Source: Azospirillum sp. B21
Lineage (GTDB): Bacteria; Pseudomonadota; Alphaproteobacteria; Azospirillales; Azospirillaceae
Length of the DNA stretch: 37,059 nt
Direction: 5' to 3'
NCBI RefSeq assembly: GCF_008364825.1
Contig: NZ_VTTO01000025.1
Coordinates: 1 to 37,059, forward strand
Each line of letters begins with the position of its first letter. Position 1 is the stretch's first letter. Both the position numbers and the translations under genes were made by a program. Shown here piece after piece: positions 24,480-31,943 of this stretch. The notes beneath the pieces are model-generated. The model did not search any database. It was not told the origin of the DNA and saw nothing but the letters and a program-made list of their open reading frames with translations.

Positions 24480-24761
24480 ATGGGCGAGGCTTCAGACATC
24501 CCCGCCGGACCGCCGGCCAGTCTCGCCGACAGCCTTCTGGCGCTGGCCCGCCGCCGCGGTGCTGCCGTGCCGGAGGACGGATCGATCGCCGGGCTGCTCG
24601 GAGCCATCGATCCCAACCCGCTGATCCCGCATCCGCTGCTGCTGGTGGCGGGCGCGGTGATGGCGGTCGCCTTCCGCCACGACCGCGCGCTTGCCCTGCC
24701 GCCGGCCGACGGACCCGAGGCATCGTCATCTTCCGCACCGTCCGCCGATATTTCCTTCTGA
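24480..24761 (+). CDS. small single-pass membrane protein between fliP and fliG
   Basis: I do not recognise this 93-residue protein. It has a soluble N-terminal half with a short basic helix (SLADSLLALARRRG), one hydrophobic segment (PHPLLLVAGAVMAVAF, about residues 50-65) and a Ser/Pro-rich acidic tail. ATG 24480 follows the fliP stop by two bases, and the next start, fliG, is nine bases past its stop, so it is translated within the operon. FliO, the small partner of FliP, is otherwise missing from the window. This protein has the size and one membrane segment of FliO but not its usual N-terminal anchor, so that identity is only a guess. Confidence 0.6.
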   Translation: MGEASDIPAGPPASLADSLLALARRRGAAVPEDGSIAGLLGAIDPNPLIPHPLLLVAGAVMAVAFRHDRALALPPADGPEASSSSAPSADISF

Positions 24762-24770
24762 GGTGCCGCC

Positions 24771-25799
24771 ATGGGAACGCCGATCAAGATTCGTGAGAAT
24801 TACAAGAGCCTGAGCGGCGTCGAGAAGAGCGCCGTCATCTTCCTGGCGCTGGGCGAGGAGCGCGGCTCGCGCCTGATGGAGCGGCTGGATGAGGATGAAA
24901 TCCGCCTCGTCAGCCGGTCGATGGCCACGCTCGGCAACGTCACCTCCAATCTGGTGGAGACGCTGATGCGCATCTTCACCGAACGTTTCGCCAATGCCGG
25001 ATCGGTCGTCGGCTCCTACGACAGCACGGAGCGGATGCTGAACCGCTTCCTGCCGGCCGACCGCGTGACGGAGATCATGGGCGAGATCCGTGGTCCGGCC
25101 GGACGCACCATGTGGGAGAAGATGTCCAACGTGAACGAGGGGGTGCTCGCCAGCTATCTGGCCGGCGAATATCCCCAGACGGCCGCGGTCATCCTGTCCA
25201 AGATGCGCCCCGACCATGCCGCCAAGGTGCTGGTGCTGTTGCCTCCGGCCATCCGCACCGAGGTGATCGAGCGCATGATCCAGATCGAATCGGTTCAGCG
25301 CGAGGTGCTGCTCGACATCGAATCGATCCTGCACAACGAGTTCATGGCGAACTACGCCCGCACCCACGGCAACGATTCGCTGGAGCGGATGGCCGACATC
25401 TTCAACCGCATCGACCGCGAGACGCTGACCGAGATCTTCGACGACCTGGAAACGGTGATGCCGGAGCCGACCCAGCGCATCAAGCAGCTGATGTTCACCT
25501 TCGAGGATTTGATGCGGCTGGACCGCGTCTCGCTGCAGGCGGTGATCCGCCGCTGCGACACCGGCCAGCTCGCCATCGCGCTGAAGGGCGCGCCCGTGGC
25601 GCAGCGCGACCATTTCCTGTCGGTCCTGTCGGAACGCGCGCGCCTGATCCTGCTGGACGAGATCGAGAACATGGGTCCCTTGCGGATGCGCGACGTCAAC
25701 GACGCCCAGGCCGAGATCGTCCGCACCGCCAAGGCGATGGCCGACGACGGCACCATCATCATCCCGCAATCCGACGACGTCGACACGGTGGTCTATTGA
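24771..25799 (+). CDS. fliG: flagellar motor switch protein FliG
   Basis: FliG couples stator force to rotor. The 342-residue protein has the N-terminal FliF-binding domain (SGVEKSAVIFLALGEERGSRLMERLDEDEIRLVSRSMA), the middle motif GEYPQTAAVILSKMRPDHAAKVLVLLP (EHPQT equivalent), and the torque helix VLSERARLILLDEIENMGPLRMRDVNDAQ. That helix has the charged Arg, Asp/Glu and Arg residues expected for contact with MotA. The C-terminal extension (GTIIIPQSDDVDTVVY) is typical of alphaproteobacteria. GAGGTG precedes the ATG. Its place after fliP rather than after fliF is unusual. Confidence 0.97.
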   Translation: MGTPIKIRENYKSLSGVEKSAVIFLALGEERGSRLMERLDEDEIRLVSRSMATLGNVTSNLVETLMRIFTERFANAGSVVGSYDSTERMLNRFLPADRVTEIMGEIRGPAGRTMWEKMSNVNEGVLASYLAGEYPQTAAVILSKMRPDHAAKVLVLLPPAIRTEVIERMIQIESVQREVLLDIESILHNEFMANYARTHGNDSLERMADIFNRIDRETLTEIFDDLETVMPEPTQRIKQLMFTFEDLMRLDRVSLQAVIRRCDTGQLAIALKGAPVAQRDHFLSVLSERARLILLDEIENMGPLRMRDVNDAQAEIVRTAKAMADDGTIIIPQSDDVDTVVY

Positions 25800-25828
25800 G
25801 CGGAGCGCGCCGGATGGGAAGTTCCTGA

Positions 25829-26548
25829 ATGGCCGGGCGCGACCTCGTTCCCCGGCAGGTGCCGCCGCCCGACCTGCTGGCGGCGCGCTTCGCCGCGATG
25901 CCCGCCGCGTCGGGCGATGCGGGCGACGGGTTCGGAGACGGCTCCGATGCCGGGCCGCTGGTGCGGCGGCTGCTCGACCTGCTGGACACGCTGGCACCGG
26001 CCGACGCGGCTTTGGCGCGGGGATGCCTGCCGCGCTGCGATTCAACCTTCGGCGCCGGGCTCGCCCTGTTCCTTGCGGCGACGGCTGGCGGCTGCCGCGA
26101 CTGGATCGGTACCGATGCCGCGGACGAGCTGTCCGGCCTCGACGGCGGATTGCTGATCGACGAGTGCGAGCGGGCGCTGGCCGCGCGATTCCAACCCGTC
26201 GAGGGGCGGGTGTGGCGGTTGTCGCGCGTGCCGCTGCTGGACGGCGACGACGGGCTGCTGTGCGCGGTCGGGATCGAGGATGGGCCGTCCGACCGCGTCA
26301 CCCTGGTGCTTCAGGCCCGGCCGCAGCGGCTGGGACCGGTGCAGCTGATGGCGACGCTGGGCGGGCGCCGGCTGGACGTGACCCTGCGGCTGGCGGCCGG
26401 CCTGCCGTCGTCGGCGCTGGCCGATCTGCATGAGACCTTCAGCGCCGCCCTGGCCGATTGCCGGATCGACGGCGCGCTGACCGTCGGCCCGCTGGCCGAT
26501 GCCTGGCTGGGGTTGGACCGGCCGCTTTCGTCCGACATCGCCCTTTGA
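25829..26548 (+). CDS. unknown protein downstream of fliG with FliK-like C-terminal pattern
   Basis: The 239-residue protein has no signal peptide or membrane segment. A Gly/Asp-rich N-terminus leads to a helical part (PLVRRLLDLLDTLAPADAALARG). The C-terminal third reads DRVTLVLQARPQRLGPVQLMATLGGRRLDVTLRLAAGLPSSALADLHETFSAALADCRIDGALTV. The order strand, LGPVQL, strand, helix, short strand resembles the FliK C-terminal domain (leucine, proline-like LG, v.v strands), although the true FliK is at 16071-17447. It starts 29 bases after fliG, is probably the last gene of that operon, and converges on a lipoprotein gene. Function unknown. Confidence 0.7.
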   Translation: MAGRDLVPRQVPPPDLLAARFAAMPAASGDAGDGFGDGSDAGPLVRRLLDLLDTLAPADAALARGCLPRCDSTFGAGLALFLAATAGGCRDWIGTDAADELSGLDGGLLIDECERALAARFQPVEGRVWRLSRVPLLDGDDGLLCAVGIEDGPSDRVTLVLQARPQRLGPVQLMATLGGRRLDVTLRLAAGLPSSALADLHETFSAALADCRIDGALTVGPLADAWLGLDRPLSSDIAL

Positions 26549-26569
26549 TCGAATCCCCTCTCCCCGCTG

Positions 26570-27037
26570 TCAAATCTCCGCAGGCGGCCTGACCAGAGCC
26601 GGTCCGGCCGGGACCGGCGCCGGAGTCGTCCCCGGAGCGGGGAGTGGCGGCGGCAGGGTTTGCAGCGAGGCGCGGGCGGCCTCGCGCAGCGGGACGAATC
26701 CGTCCTCCGGGAAGCGGCGAATCAGCGTCCGGTAGGACGCGCGCGCGACCTCCGGGCAGCCCAGGATGCGGAACTGGTCGCCCTGGCGCAGCAATGCCAC
26801 GGCCTCGTCGGTCTTCGGATGGCCGGCGATGGAGGACGCCACCGCATACCACCGGTCGTAGGCCGACCACAGATCACGCACGGAATCGCCGTCGCACCTG
26901 CCGGCGGTGATCGCTTTTTCAAGGGCTTGCCGGTAATCGCTGTCGGGAGCCTGCGACAATTGCGCACAGCCTGCCAGGACGAACAGGCAAGCAGCGACCG
27001 CGGCCGCCGGAATGACGGACGCCTTCGTTCCGGACAT
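26570..27037 (-). CDS. small lipoprotein, unknown function
   Basis: The 155-residue protein has a lipoprotein signal peptide (IPAAAVAACLFVLAGC) with Cys24 as the lipid site. The mature part is helical, with Cys residues in ITAGRCDGDS and RILGCPEVARASYRTLIRRFPEDGF. The latter looks like one TPR-type helix pair, as in outer-membrane assembly lipoproteins. The Pro/Ala-rich tail (LPPPLPAPGTTPAPVPAGP) may be a linker. GAGGAGG directly upstream is a strong ribosome site. It is transcribed towards the fliF-fliG operon and away from the regulator gene. I cannot name a family. Confidence 0.75.
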   Translation of the reverse strand: MSGTKASVIPAAAVAACLFVLAGCAQLSQAPDSDYRQALEKAITAGRCDGDSVRDLWSAYDRWYAVASSIAGHPKTDEAVALLRQGDQFRILGCPEVARASYRTLIRRFPEDGFVPLREAARASLQTLPPPLPAPGTTPAPVPAGPALVRPPAEI

Positions 27038-27425
27038 GGAACCTCCTCAAACGCGGATGCCCGGCGACCGTAGGGCATCAGGGTTAAACCAGCGTTCATG
27101 TTTGTAAGCGCCGGCTTTCGCCTTCTTCACTGCCGTTAACCATAGATGTCGAACGAATTAATGGTTGCTTGTGGTGATCACTGCTGAATCAACTCGGGTT
27201 TCGAAGTAAAACCGCAGATGAATAAAAATTTATCCGGTATTTAGTCGTATGAAACCCTTAAAACGGCGTAAAACCTCACCCTCGGCTATGTCTATGTGGG
27301 TAGCTCATTTTGTTGACACATAGCCTTTCGATGGGTTCTTTTGGGGCTGTGATAAGCATGTGACATGAACGCAATTGCGTAAAAATCAATGCTTTATCTG
27401 CGCTTGCTCGACCATGGAGAATCCA
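27038..27425. promoter_or_regulatory. 388-base AT-rich intergenic control region of the regulator
   Basis: This is the longest gene-free stretch and is much richer in A/T than its surroundings. It holds: TTAA at 27136 and 27158, two helical turns apart, within the inverted repeat AACCAT...ATGGTT (27138-27166); TTAA-N7-TAAA at 27258-27272, a near CtrA box; and the dyad GGCTATGT...ACATAGCC (27284-27325), which encloses TTGACA (27314-27319), a possible -35 element. These look like operators for the regulator gene that follows, perhaps including its own. No RNA gene or ORF with plausible coding use is seen. Confidence 0.45.
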
Positions 27426-28238
27426 ATGCAGGCTTTGCTGATTGAGCCAGCCGATCTGATTGCCGACGCCATCGGCAAACAACTTGCCCTGTGCAAGGTT
27501 AACCATGACCGCGTGGACCTGAACGGCCTGCGCGAACTGGTGGACGGGCATGGCTCCGTCGAGATCGGACATGACGCCATCATCATCGGCGATGTCGGCG
27601 ATACCGAAGCCTGCGTGGCGATGCTCCGCGCCCGCAACGTCACCGCCGCGATCATCTGCCTGATCGAGCGCCGCTGCGCCAACACCACGGCCGGCATCCT
27701 GCGGGCCGGTGCGGACGACGTGCTGGTGAAGCCGATCGTCAGCACCGAGATCCGTGCCCGCCTGGAGGCGATCCGCCGCCGGTCCTACGGGCTGACCAGC
27801 AATGCGGTATCGGTCGGCCGGCTGACCGTCTTCCTCGACGGCCGCGACCCGGAGGTGGACGGCGAGCGCCTGCGCCTCAGCCAGCGCGAACATGCGATCC
27901 TGTCCGTGCTCGCCCTCAACCACCGCCGCGTGGTGTCGAAGGAGCATATCTACGAGGAGGTCTACGGCCTGTCCGGCTCCGACCCGCTCGACAAGGTGAT
28001 CGACGTGTATATCTGCAAGCTGCGCAAGAAGATCGACTTGGCGACCGGCGGCGGCCGCTACATCGAGACGGTCTACGGACGCGGCTACAAGTTCGAGGCG
28101 CCGCCCGACCATGTCGCTCCCGACCGGGCCAAGCTGATGCTGGATCGCTGGTCGAGTGCCGGCGGACTTGCCGGCCCCCGCGTGCCCTTCATCCCGCCGG
28201 TGGCGCCGCGCGCCGCGGCCCGCGCAGTGGGGCGCTGA
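27426..28238 (+). CDS. CtrA/FtcR-like orphan response regulator with degenerate receiver
   Basis: The 270-residue protein has an OmpR-type layout. The receiver domain (1-115) is degenerate: the acidic pair after strand 1 reads EPAD, and the position of the phosphorylated Asp reads IIIGDVGD, so Gly55 stands where CtrA has Asp51. The Lys of VKPI is kept. The winged-helix domain (about 128-225) is very CtrA-like: VGRLTVFLDG, LSQREHAILSVLAL, VVSKEHIYEEVYG, KVIDVYICKLRKKI, YIETVYGRGYKFEAP. The start follows GGAGA at the ATG 27414 codon by seven bases. FtcR and Rem, orphan flagellar activators of Rhizobiales, have this domain type. No kinase is nearby. It is likely the activator of the TTAA-box promoters here. 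Confidence 0.85.
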   Translation: MQALLIEPADLIADAIGKQLALCKVNHDRVDLNGLRELVDGHGSVEIGHDAIIIGDVGDTEACVAMLRARNVTAAIICLIERRCANTTAGILRAGADDVLVKPIVSTEIRARLEAIRRRSYGLTSNAVSVGRLTVFLDGRDPEVDGERLRLSQREHAILSVLALNHRRVVSKEHIYEEVYGLSGSDPLDKVIDVYICKLRKKIDLATGGGRYIETVYGRGYKFEAPPDHVAPDRAKLMLDRWSSAGGLAGPRVPFIPPVAPRAAARAVGR

Positions 28239-28296
28239 TCGGGAGGCTGATCCCGTTTCTTTCGTTCCGGCTTTCCGTCCGTTCCAAAGCGTCCGA

Positions 28297-28331
28297 TTTT
28301 TTACCCCGGCTTAAACCGGCTCCGTCATCCT
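28297..28331 (+). promoter_or_regulatory. CtrA-box-like promoter of flagellin
   Basis: TTTTTTACCCCGGCTTAAAC (28297-28316) contains TTTA-N7-TTAA; nine bases after the C comes CATCCT (28326-28331). The spacing to the hexamer is the same as at flgE, motA and flgB. The predicted leader is about 90 bases and contains the short reading frame at 28381-28446. Confidence 0.55.
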
Positions 28332-28380
28332 GATTTTGCCGCTCGCGCCCCCGCACAACAGATCGGGAAGGCCGGCGCGA

Positions 28381-28446
28381 ATGGCCCCGGCGTCAGAAAG
28401 GCGCCATGCATCTCGCGAATGGAGATACCCATGGCCTCGATTATGA
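28381..28446 (+). other. possible leader reading frame overlapping the flagellin start
   Basis: An ATG at 28381, preceded by GGGAAGG at a usable distance, opens a 21-codon frame (MAPASERRHASREWRYPWPRL) that ends at a TGA after the flagellin ATG. Nothing but position supports translation. If translated it could interfere with flagellin initiation. Confidence 0.2.
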
Positions 28447-29675
28447 CGAACACCTCCGCCATGACCGCGCTGCAGACCCTGCGTCGCGTGACCGGGGATC
28501 TGGAGACCACGCAGGACCGCATCTCGACCGGCCTGAAGGTCAACAACGCCAAGGACAACGCCGCCTACTGGTCGATCGCCACGACCATGAAGGCCGACGT
28601 CGCCGGCTTCAAGGCGGTCAAGGAGTCGCTGGAACTGGGCTCCGGCACCACCAACACCGCGTCGGTGGCCTCCAAGAACATCGTCGAGAACCTGCAGACG
28701 CTGAAGGCCCGCGTCATCGCCGGCCAGACCAACGGCGTCGACAAGACCCTGATCCAGAACGACGTCGACCAGCTGGTGAAGCTGATCAAGGGTGCCGCCG
28801 CCGACGCCTCCTTCAACGGCGACAACCTGCTGCGCGTCACCTACTCCAACGACGGCACGGCCAAGGACAAGAACGTCTCGATCCTGGCCTCGCTGAGCCG
28901 CAGCGACAGCACGGTCGACCCGAGCTACATCGAATTCCAGCGCCAGGACATGCGCGTGGAGTCGATCGTCGGCAAGGCCACCATCGAGCAGCAGGTCGAC
29001 TCGACCAATGACCTGAAGGCGTCGGTCGGCATCAAGCTGGGCGCGCCGGACACCACCTTCATCGACGGCCAGAATCTGGGCCTCGGCGCCCTGACGCTGA
29101 CGGTCACCAAGGAAGACGGCAGCAAGGTCGACGTGTCGGTGGACCTGTCGGCGCAGACCTACGACACCGACCTCGCCACCACCCAGGGCAACATCGAGAC
29201 GGCCGTCAACGCCGCGCTGACGACTGCCGGCGCCGACTTCCAGGTCGCCTTCAACGGCGACACTCTGGAATTCACCGACCAGGACGTGAACACCGACGGC
29301 AACTTCACCGCCCAGATCTCCGGTCTGTGGGTCGGTTCGAAGGAAAGCGACGCCTTCGGCGGCCTCGCCGATCTGACGCAGATCGACGTGGTCAACAACT
29401 CCAAGAAGTCGCTGGAAGTCATCAACTCGCTGCTCGACAGCGCCATCGGCAAGGCGTCGGTGATCGGCTCGATCGAGAACCGCGTGTCGGTGCAGAACGA
29501 CTTCGTGTCGAAGCTGACCGATTCGATGAACAAGGGCATCGGCGCGCTGGTCGACGCCGACATGAACGAGGAATCGAGCCGCCTGCAGGCCCTCCAGGTC
29601 CAGCAGCAGCTCGCCATCCAGGCTCTGTCGATCGCCAACCAGGGCCCGCAGAACATCCTGTCGCTGTTCCGCTAA
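28431..29675 (+). CDS. flagellin (lateral-flagellin type)
   Basis: The 414-residue filament protein has the alphaproteobacterial N-terminal domain (MASIMTNTSAMTALQTLRRVTGDLETTQDRISTGLKVNNAKDNAAYWSIATTMKADVAGFKAVKESLELG) and C-terminal domain (SIENRVSVQNDFVSKLTDSMNKGIGALVDADMNEESSRLQALQVQQQLAIQALSIANQGPQNILSLFR). The middle, about residues 165-300, is variable and rich in Asp, Thr and Val. About 43 kDa by length, it matches the size of Azospirillum lateral flagellin Laf1 rather than the much larger polar flagellin. ATG 28431 has GGAGA seven bases upstream; ATG 28419 is too far out for the family. It is the only flagellin gene in the window, with its own promoter and a strong hairpin after the stop. 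Confidence 0.96.
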   Translation: MASIMTNTSAMTALQTLRRVTGDLETTQDRISTGLKVNNAKDNAAYWSIATTMKADVAGFKAVKESLELGSGTTNTASVASKNIVENLQTLKARVIAGQTNGVDKTLIQNDVDQLVKLIKGAAADASFNGDNLLRVTYSNDGTAKDKNVSILASLSRSDSTVDPSYIEFQRQDMRVESIVGKATIEQQVDSTNDLKASVGIKLGAPDTTFIDGQNLGLGALTLTVTKEDGSKVDVSVDLSAQTYDTDLATTQGNIETAVNAALTTAGADFQVAFNGDTLEFTDQDVNTDGNFTAQISGLWVGSKESDAFGGLADLTQIDVVNNSKKSLEVINSLLDSAIGKASVIGSIENRVSVQNDFVSKLTDSMNKGIGALVDADMNEESSRLQALQVQQQLAIQALSIANQGPQNILSLFR

Positions 29676-29690
29676 GTCCCTTCGTGGGTG

Positions 29691-29722
29691 GCGTCATCGT
29701 CCGAGTGCCCGGACGGTGGCGC
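29691..29722 (+). terminator. strong hairpin after the flagellin stop codon
   Basis: GCGTCATCGTCCG and CGGACGGTGGCGC pair over 13 bp (two G-U pairs in RNA) around the loop AGTGCC, 16 bases past the stop. There is no U-run, so it may be an mRNA 3' stabiliser or partial terminator that keeps flagellin message above that of flaF-flbT. Confidence 0.5.
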
Positions 29723-29880
29723 CGCCCCGTCGGCCATGCCCGTTCACGCCCCCGCCGCATCGGCGGAGCGGGCATCGCCGACGGCCGGCTTCCCATCGCC
29801 GGATTTCCACCCGTCCCCCAAGACCCACCGCAACCGGTCCGGCTTACCGCCGCCAAGGACCCCACCGCAGGGGTGCGCCC

Positions 29881-30279
29881 ATGAGCATCGCCGCCTACCA
29901 CCAGACCATCGCCGAGTGCGACGATCCGCGAAAGATCGAATACCGGGTGTTCCTGCGGATCACCCTGGCGCTGGAGAACCACCGCCATGCCGACTGGCGC
30001 TGTGCCGAGCTGAAGGACGCGCTGTGGCGGAACCTGGAGCTGTGGAACGCGCTGCGTGCCGACCTGCTGGAGGACGGCAACGCCCTGCCGGAAGCGTTGC
30101 GCGCCGGGCTGGTCTCGCTGTCCTTCGCGGTGAACCGCAACACCCAGCGCGTCCTGCGCGGGGAGGGCGGCATCGATCTGCTGATCCACATCAACCGGTC
30201 GGTCATGCAGGGCCTGCAGGGTGCCGCCCAGCAGCCGGCGCGGGAGCTGGCCACGGAGGAACTGTCCTATGGCACTTAA
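29881..30279 (+). CDS. flaF: flagellar biosynthesis regulator FlaF
   Basis: FlaF is an alphaproteobacterial secretion and regulation factor that links flagellin export to synthesis. The 132-residue protein shows the family opening AAYHQTIAECDDPRKIEYRVFLRITLALE, then WRCAELKDALWRNLELWNALRADLLEDGNALPEALRAGLVSLSFAVNRNTQRVLRGEGGIDLLIHINRSVMQGL. The ATG has AGGGGTG nearby. The frame is open for 165 bases upstream but that part reads as Pro/Arg-rich noise. It overlaps flbT by 11 bases. Confidence 0.95.
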   Translation: MSIAAYHQTIAECDDPRKIEYRVFLRITLALENHRHADWRCAELKDALWRNLELWNALRADLLEDGNALPEALRAGLVSLSFAVNRNTQRVLRGEGGIDLLIHINRSVMQGLQGAAQQPARELATEELSYGT

Positions 30280-30727
30280 GCTCCGCCTCAAGCCGTGCGA
30301 GCGGGTGGTCATCAACGGCTGCGTCGTGCAGAACGAGAATCGCCGCTACACCCTGACGATCTCCAATTTCGCGCAGATCATCCGCGGCAGCGACATCCTG
30401 CAGGAGGAGGATGCGGTGACCCCGGTGCGCCGCGCCTATTTCCTGATCCAGAGCATGCTGCTGGACCCGGCCACGGCCGCCGCCGGCACCGGTGCTGTGG
30501 CGGAGATGATGGCGCAGCTCTACACCACCTTCACCCGGCCCGACATCCAGGACCGCATCGCCGGCGCCATGGGCCATGTGGGAGAGCGCGACTACTACAA
30601 GGCGCTCTCCGCCCTGCGTCCGGTGATGGAATATGAGGGGACGCTGCTGTCGGCGGCCAATGCGGCCCCGGCGGTGTCCATCCAGGCGGCCCAGGCGGTG
30701 CAGATCGACCGTCACGCGGGAGGATGA
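30269..30727 (+). CDS. flbT: flagellin expression regulator FlbT
   Basis: FlbT in Caulobacter binds the flagellin mRNA leader and lowers its translation until the hook is complete. The 152-residue protein begins MALKLRLKPCERVVINGCVVQNENRRYTLTISNFAQIIRGSDILQEEDAVTPVRRAYFLIQSMLLDP, the full family signature. It continues to YTTFTRPDIQDRIAGAMGHVGERDYYKALSALRPVMEYEG. GAGGAA precedes the ATG inside flaF. The gap between the flagellin promoter and ATG is the expected RNA target. Confidence 0.96.
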   Translation: MALKLRLKPCERVVINGCVVQNENRRYTLTISNFAQIIRGSDILQEEDAVTPVRRAYFLIQSMLLDPATAAAGTGAVAEMMAQLYTTFTRPDIQDRIAGAMGHVGERDYYKALSALRPVMEYEGTLLSAANAAPAVSIQAAQAVQIDRHAGG

Positions 30728-30731
30728 GGCC

Positions 30732-31118
30732 ATGACCACCCCCGTCGCCGGCGTGGCCGGCCCGAGCGGCGAACGCTCCCCCGCCAGTGCCGACATCATC
30801 GCCGAGGCCCGCCAGCGGCAGGCCGACCGTCTCCGCGCCGCCCAGGCCGAGACGGCCAAGCCGGCGGAGGTGGTGGAGCGCAGCGCGAAGACGGACGCTG
30901 CGGAGGCGGAGCCCAAGCATGCGGCCCGGCCCTACCGGGTCAACCTCGACCCCGGCACGAGCCGGCTCTACACCGAGGTGCTCGACACCGCGACGGGGGA
31001 CGTGATCATGCGCATCCCCGCCAGCTACGGCGCGGAAACCGACGCCGCCGACGAGCAGCCGGCCATTCCGCGCGACGGCAGCGAGATCGGGGCCGGGATC
31101 AGGGAGGTGAAGGCATGA
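30732..31118 (+). CDS. FlaG-like protein
   Basis: The 128-residue protein has an Ala/Glu/Lys-rich N-terminal half and a C-terminal motif RPYRVNLDPGTSRLYTEVLDTATGDVIMRIPASYG. This matches the FlaG pattern (a strand, acidic turn, strand, TGdVI.qIP). FlaG proteins influence filament length. It starts five bases after flbT and overlaps the DUF1217 gene by four bases (ATGA). The assignment rests mainly on the TGDVIMRIP segment. Confidence 0.6.
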   Translation: MTTPVAGVAGPSGERSPASADIIAEARQRQADRLRAAQAETAKPAEVVERSAKTDAAEAEPKHAARPYRVNLDPGTSRLYTEVLDTATGDVIMRIPASYGAETDAADEQPAIPRDGSEIGAGIREVKA

Positions 31119-31906
31119 CCACCCTCGTCGACCTCCGCGTCGTCAGCCGCAACCACGACCGCTACGAACAGGCGGTGCGCAGCCGGCCGGCGGTGCAGCG
31201 GGCCATCTCCTATTTCCAGGAGAATATCGGCAAGATCTCCAGCACCGAAGACTTCATGAAGGACGACAAGCTCTATCGCTTCGTCCTGGAGGCGTTCGAC
31301 CTGGGCAGCCAAGCCAAGTCGCGCGGTCTGATCCGCAAGGTGCTGGAGGAGGGGGTGAGCGACCAGTACTCCACCGCCAACCGGATGAGCGACACCAAGT
31401 TCAAGGAGATGGCGACGATCCTGGGGTTCGCCGAGAACGGCGGCGCTAACCTGAAGCAGCCGGCCGTCGTCCAGGCGATCATCGACCGCTACGTCAATGT
31501 GACGCTGGAGGTCGAGTCCGAGAACACCAACCCGGCGGTCCGTCTGGGTCTCTATTTCCAGCGGCGGTCCGGCAACATCTCCAACTGGTATCAGGTGATG
31601 GCCGACAACGCCCTGCGCAAGGTGGTCTACACCGCGCTCGGCCTGCCGGACCAGACGGCGCTGCTCGACGTGGACAAGCAGAAGGCGCTGCTGGAGAAGC
31701 GGATGGACATCGCGGATCTGAAGAATCCGCAGAAGGTCGCCAAGTTCCTCGACCGTTTCGCCGCGATGTACGACATGCAGAACGGCGGCGCCGCCGCAGC
31801 CGCGGCCATGCCGTCGATCGGACCGATCTCCCGCAGCGGGCGCGCGTCGGTCATCTCCATCGATCCGTCCATCACCATGACGCTGATGAGATTCCCGCGC
31901 TTCTGA
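31115..31906 (+). CDS. DUF1217 flagellar-cluster protein
   Basis: The 263-residue protein shows DUF1217 features: a first helix region (AVRSRPAVQRAISYFQENIGKISSTEDFMKDDKLYRFVLEAFDL), then KSRGLIRKVLEEGVSDQYSTANRMSDTKFKEMATILGFAENGG, and VRLGLYFQRRSGNISNWYQVMADNALRKVVYTALGLPDQ. The family is common in flagellar loci of Alphaproteobacteria and its members have been seen as filament or hook-associated, but the exact function is not known to me. GGAGGTGAAGG before the ATG is the strongest ribosome site in this operon. Confidence 0.85.
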   Translation: MTTLVDLRVVSRNHDRYEQAVRSRPAVQRAISYFQENIGKISSTEDFMKDDKLYRFVLEAFDLGSQAKSRGLIRKVLEEGVSDQYSTANRMSDTKFKEMATILGFAENGGANLKQPAVVQAIIDRYVNVTLEVESENTNPAVRLGLYFQRRSGNISNWYQVMADNALRKVVYTALGLPDQTALLDVDKQKALLEKRMDIADLKNPQKVAKFLDRFAAMYDMQNGGAAAAAAMPSIGPISRSGRASVISIDPSITMTLMRFPRF

Positions 31907-31943
31907 CAAGCCCGCGGGGCTCGGCAGAGGGGAGAACCCAGCC

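Noticed and set aside
24726..26045. 439-codon open frame on the minus strand across fliG
   Set aside because: It is the antisense shadow of fliG and the next gene, with His/Asp-rich low-complexity translation and no ribosome site.
29716..29880. Upstream extension of flaF
   Set aside because: The translation is Pro/Arg noise, while ATG 29881 has a ribosome site and gives the family start.
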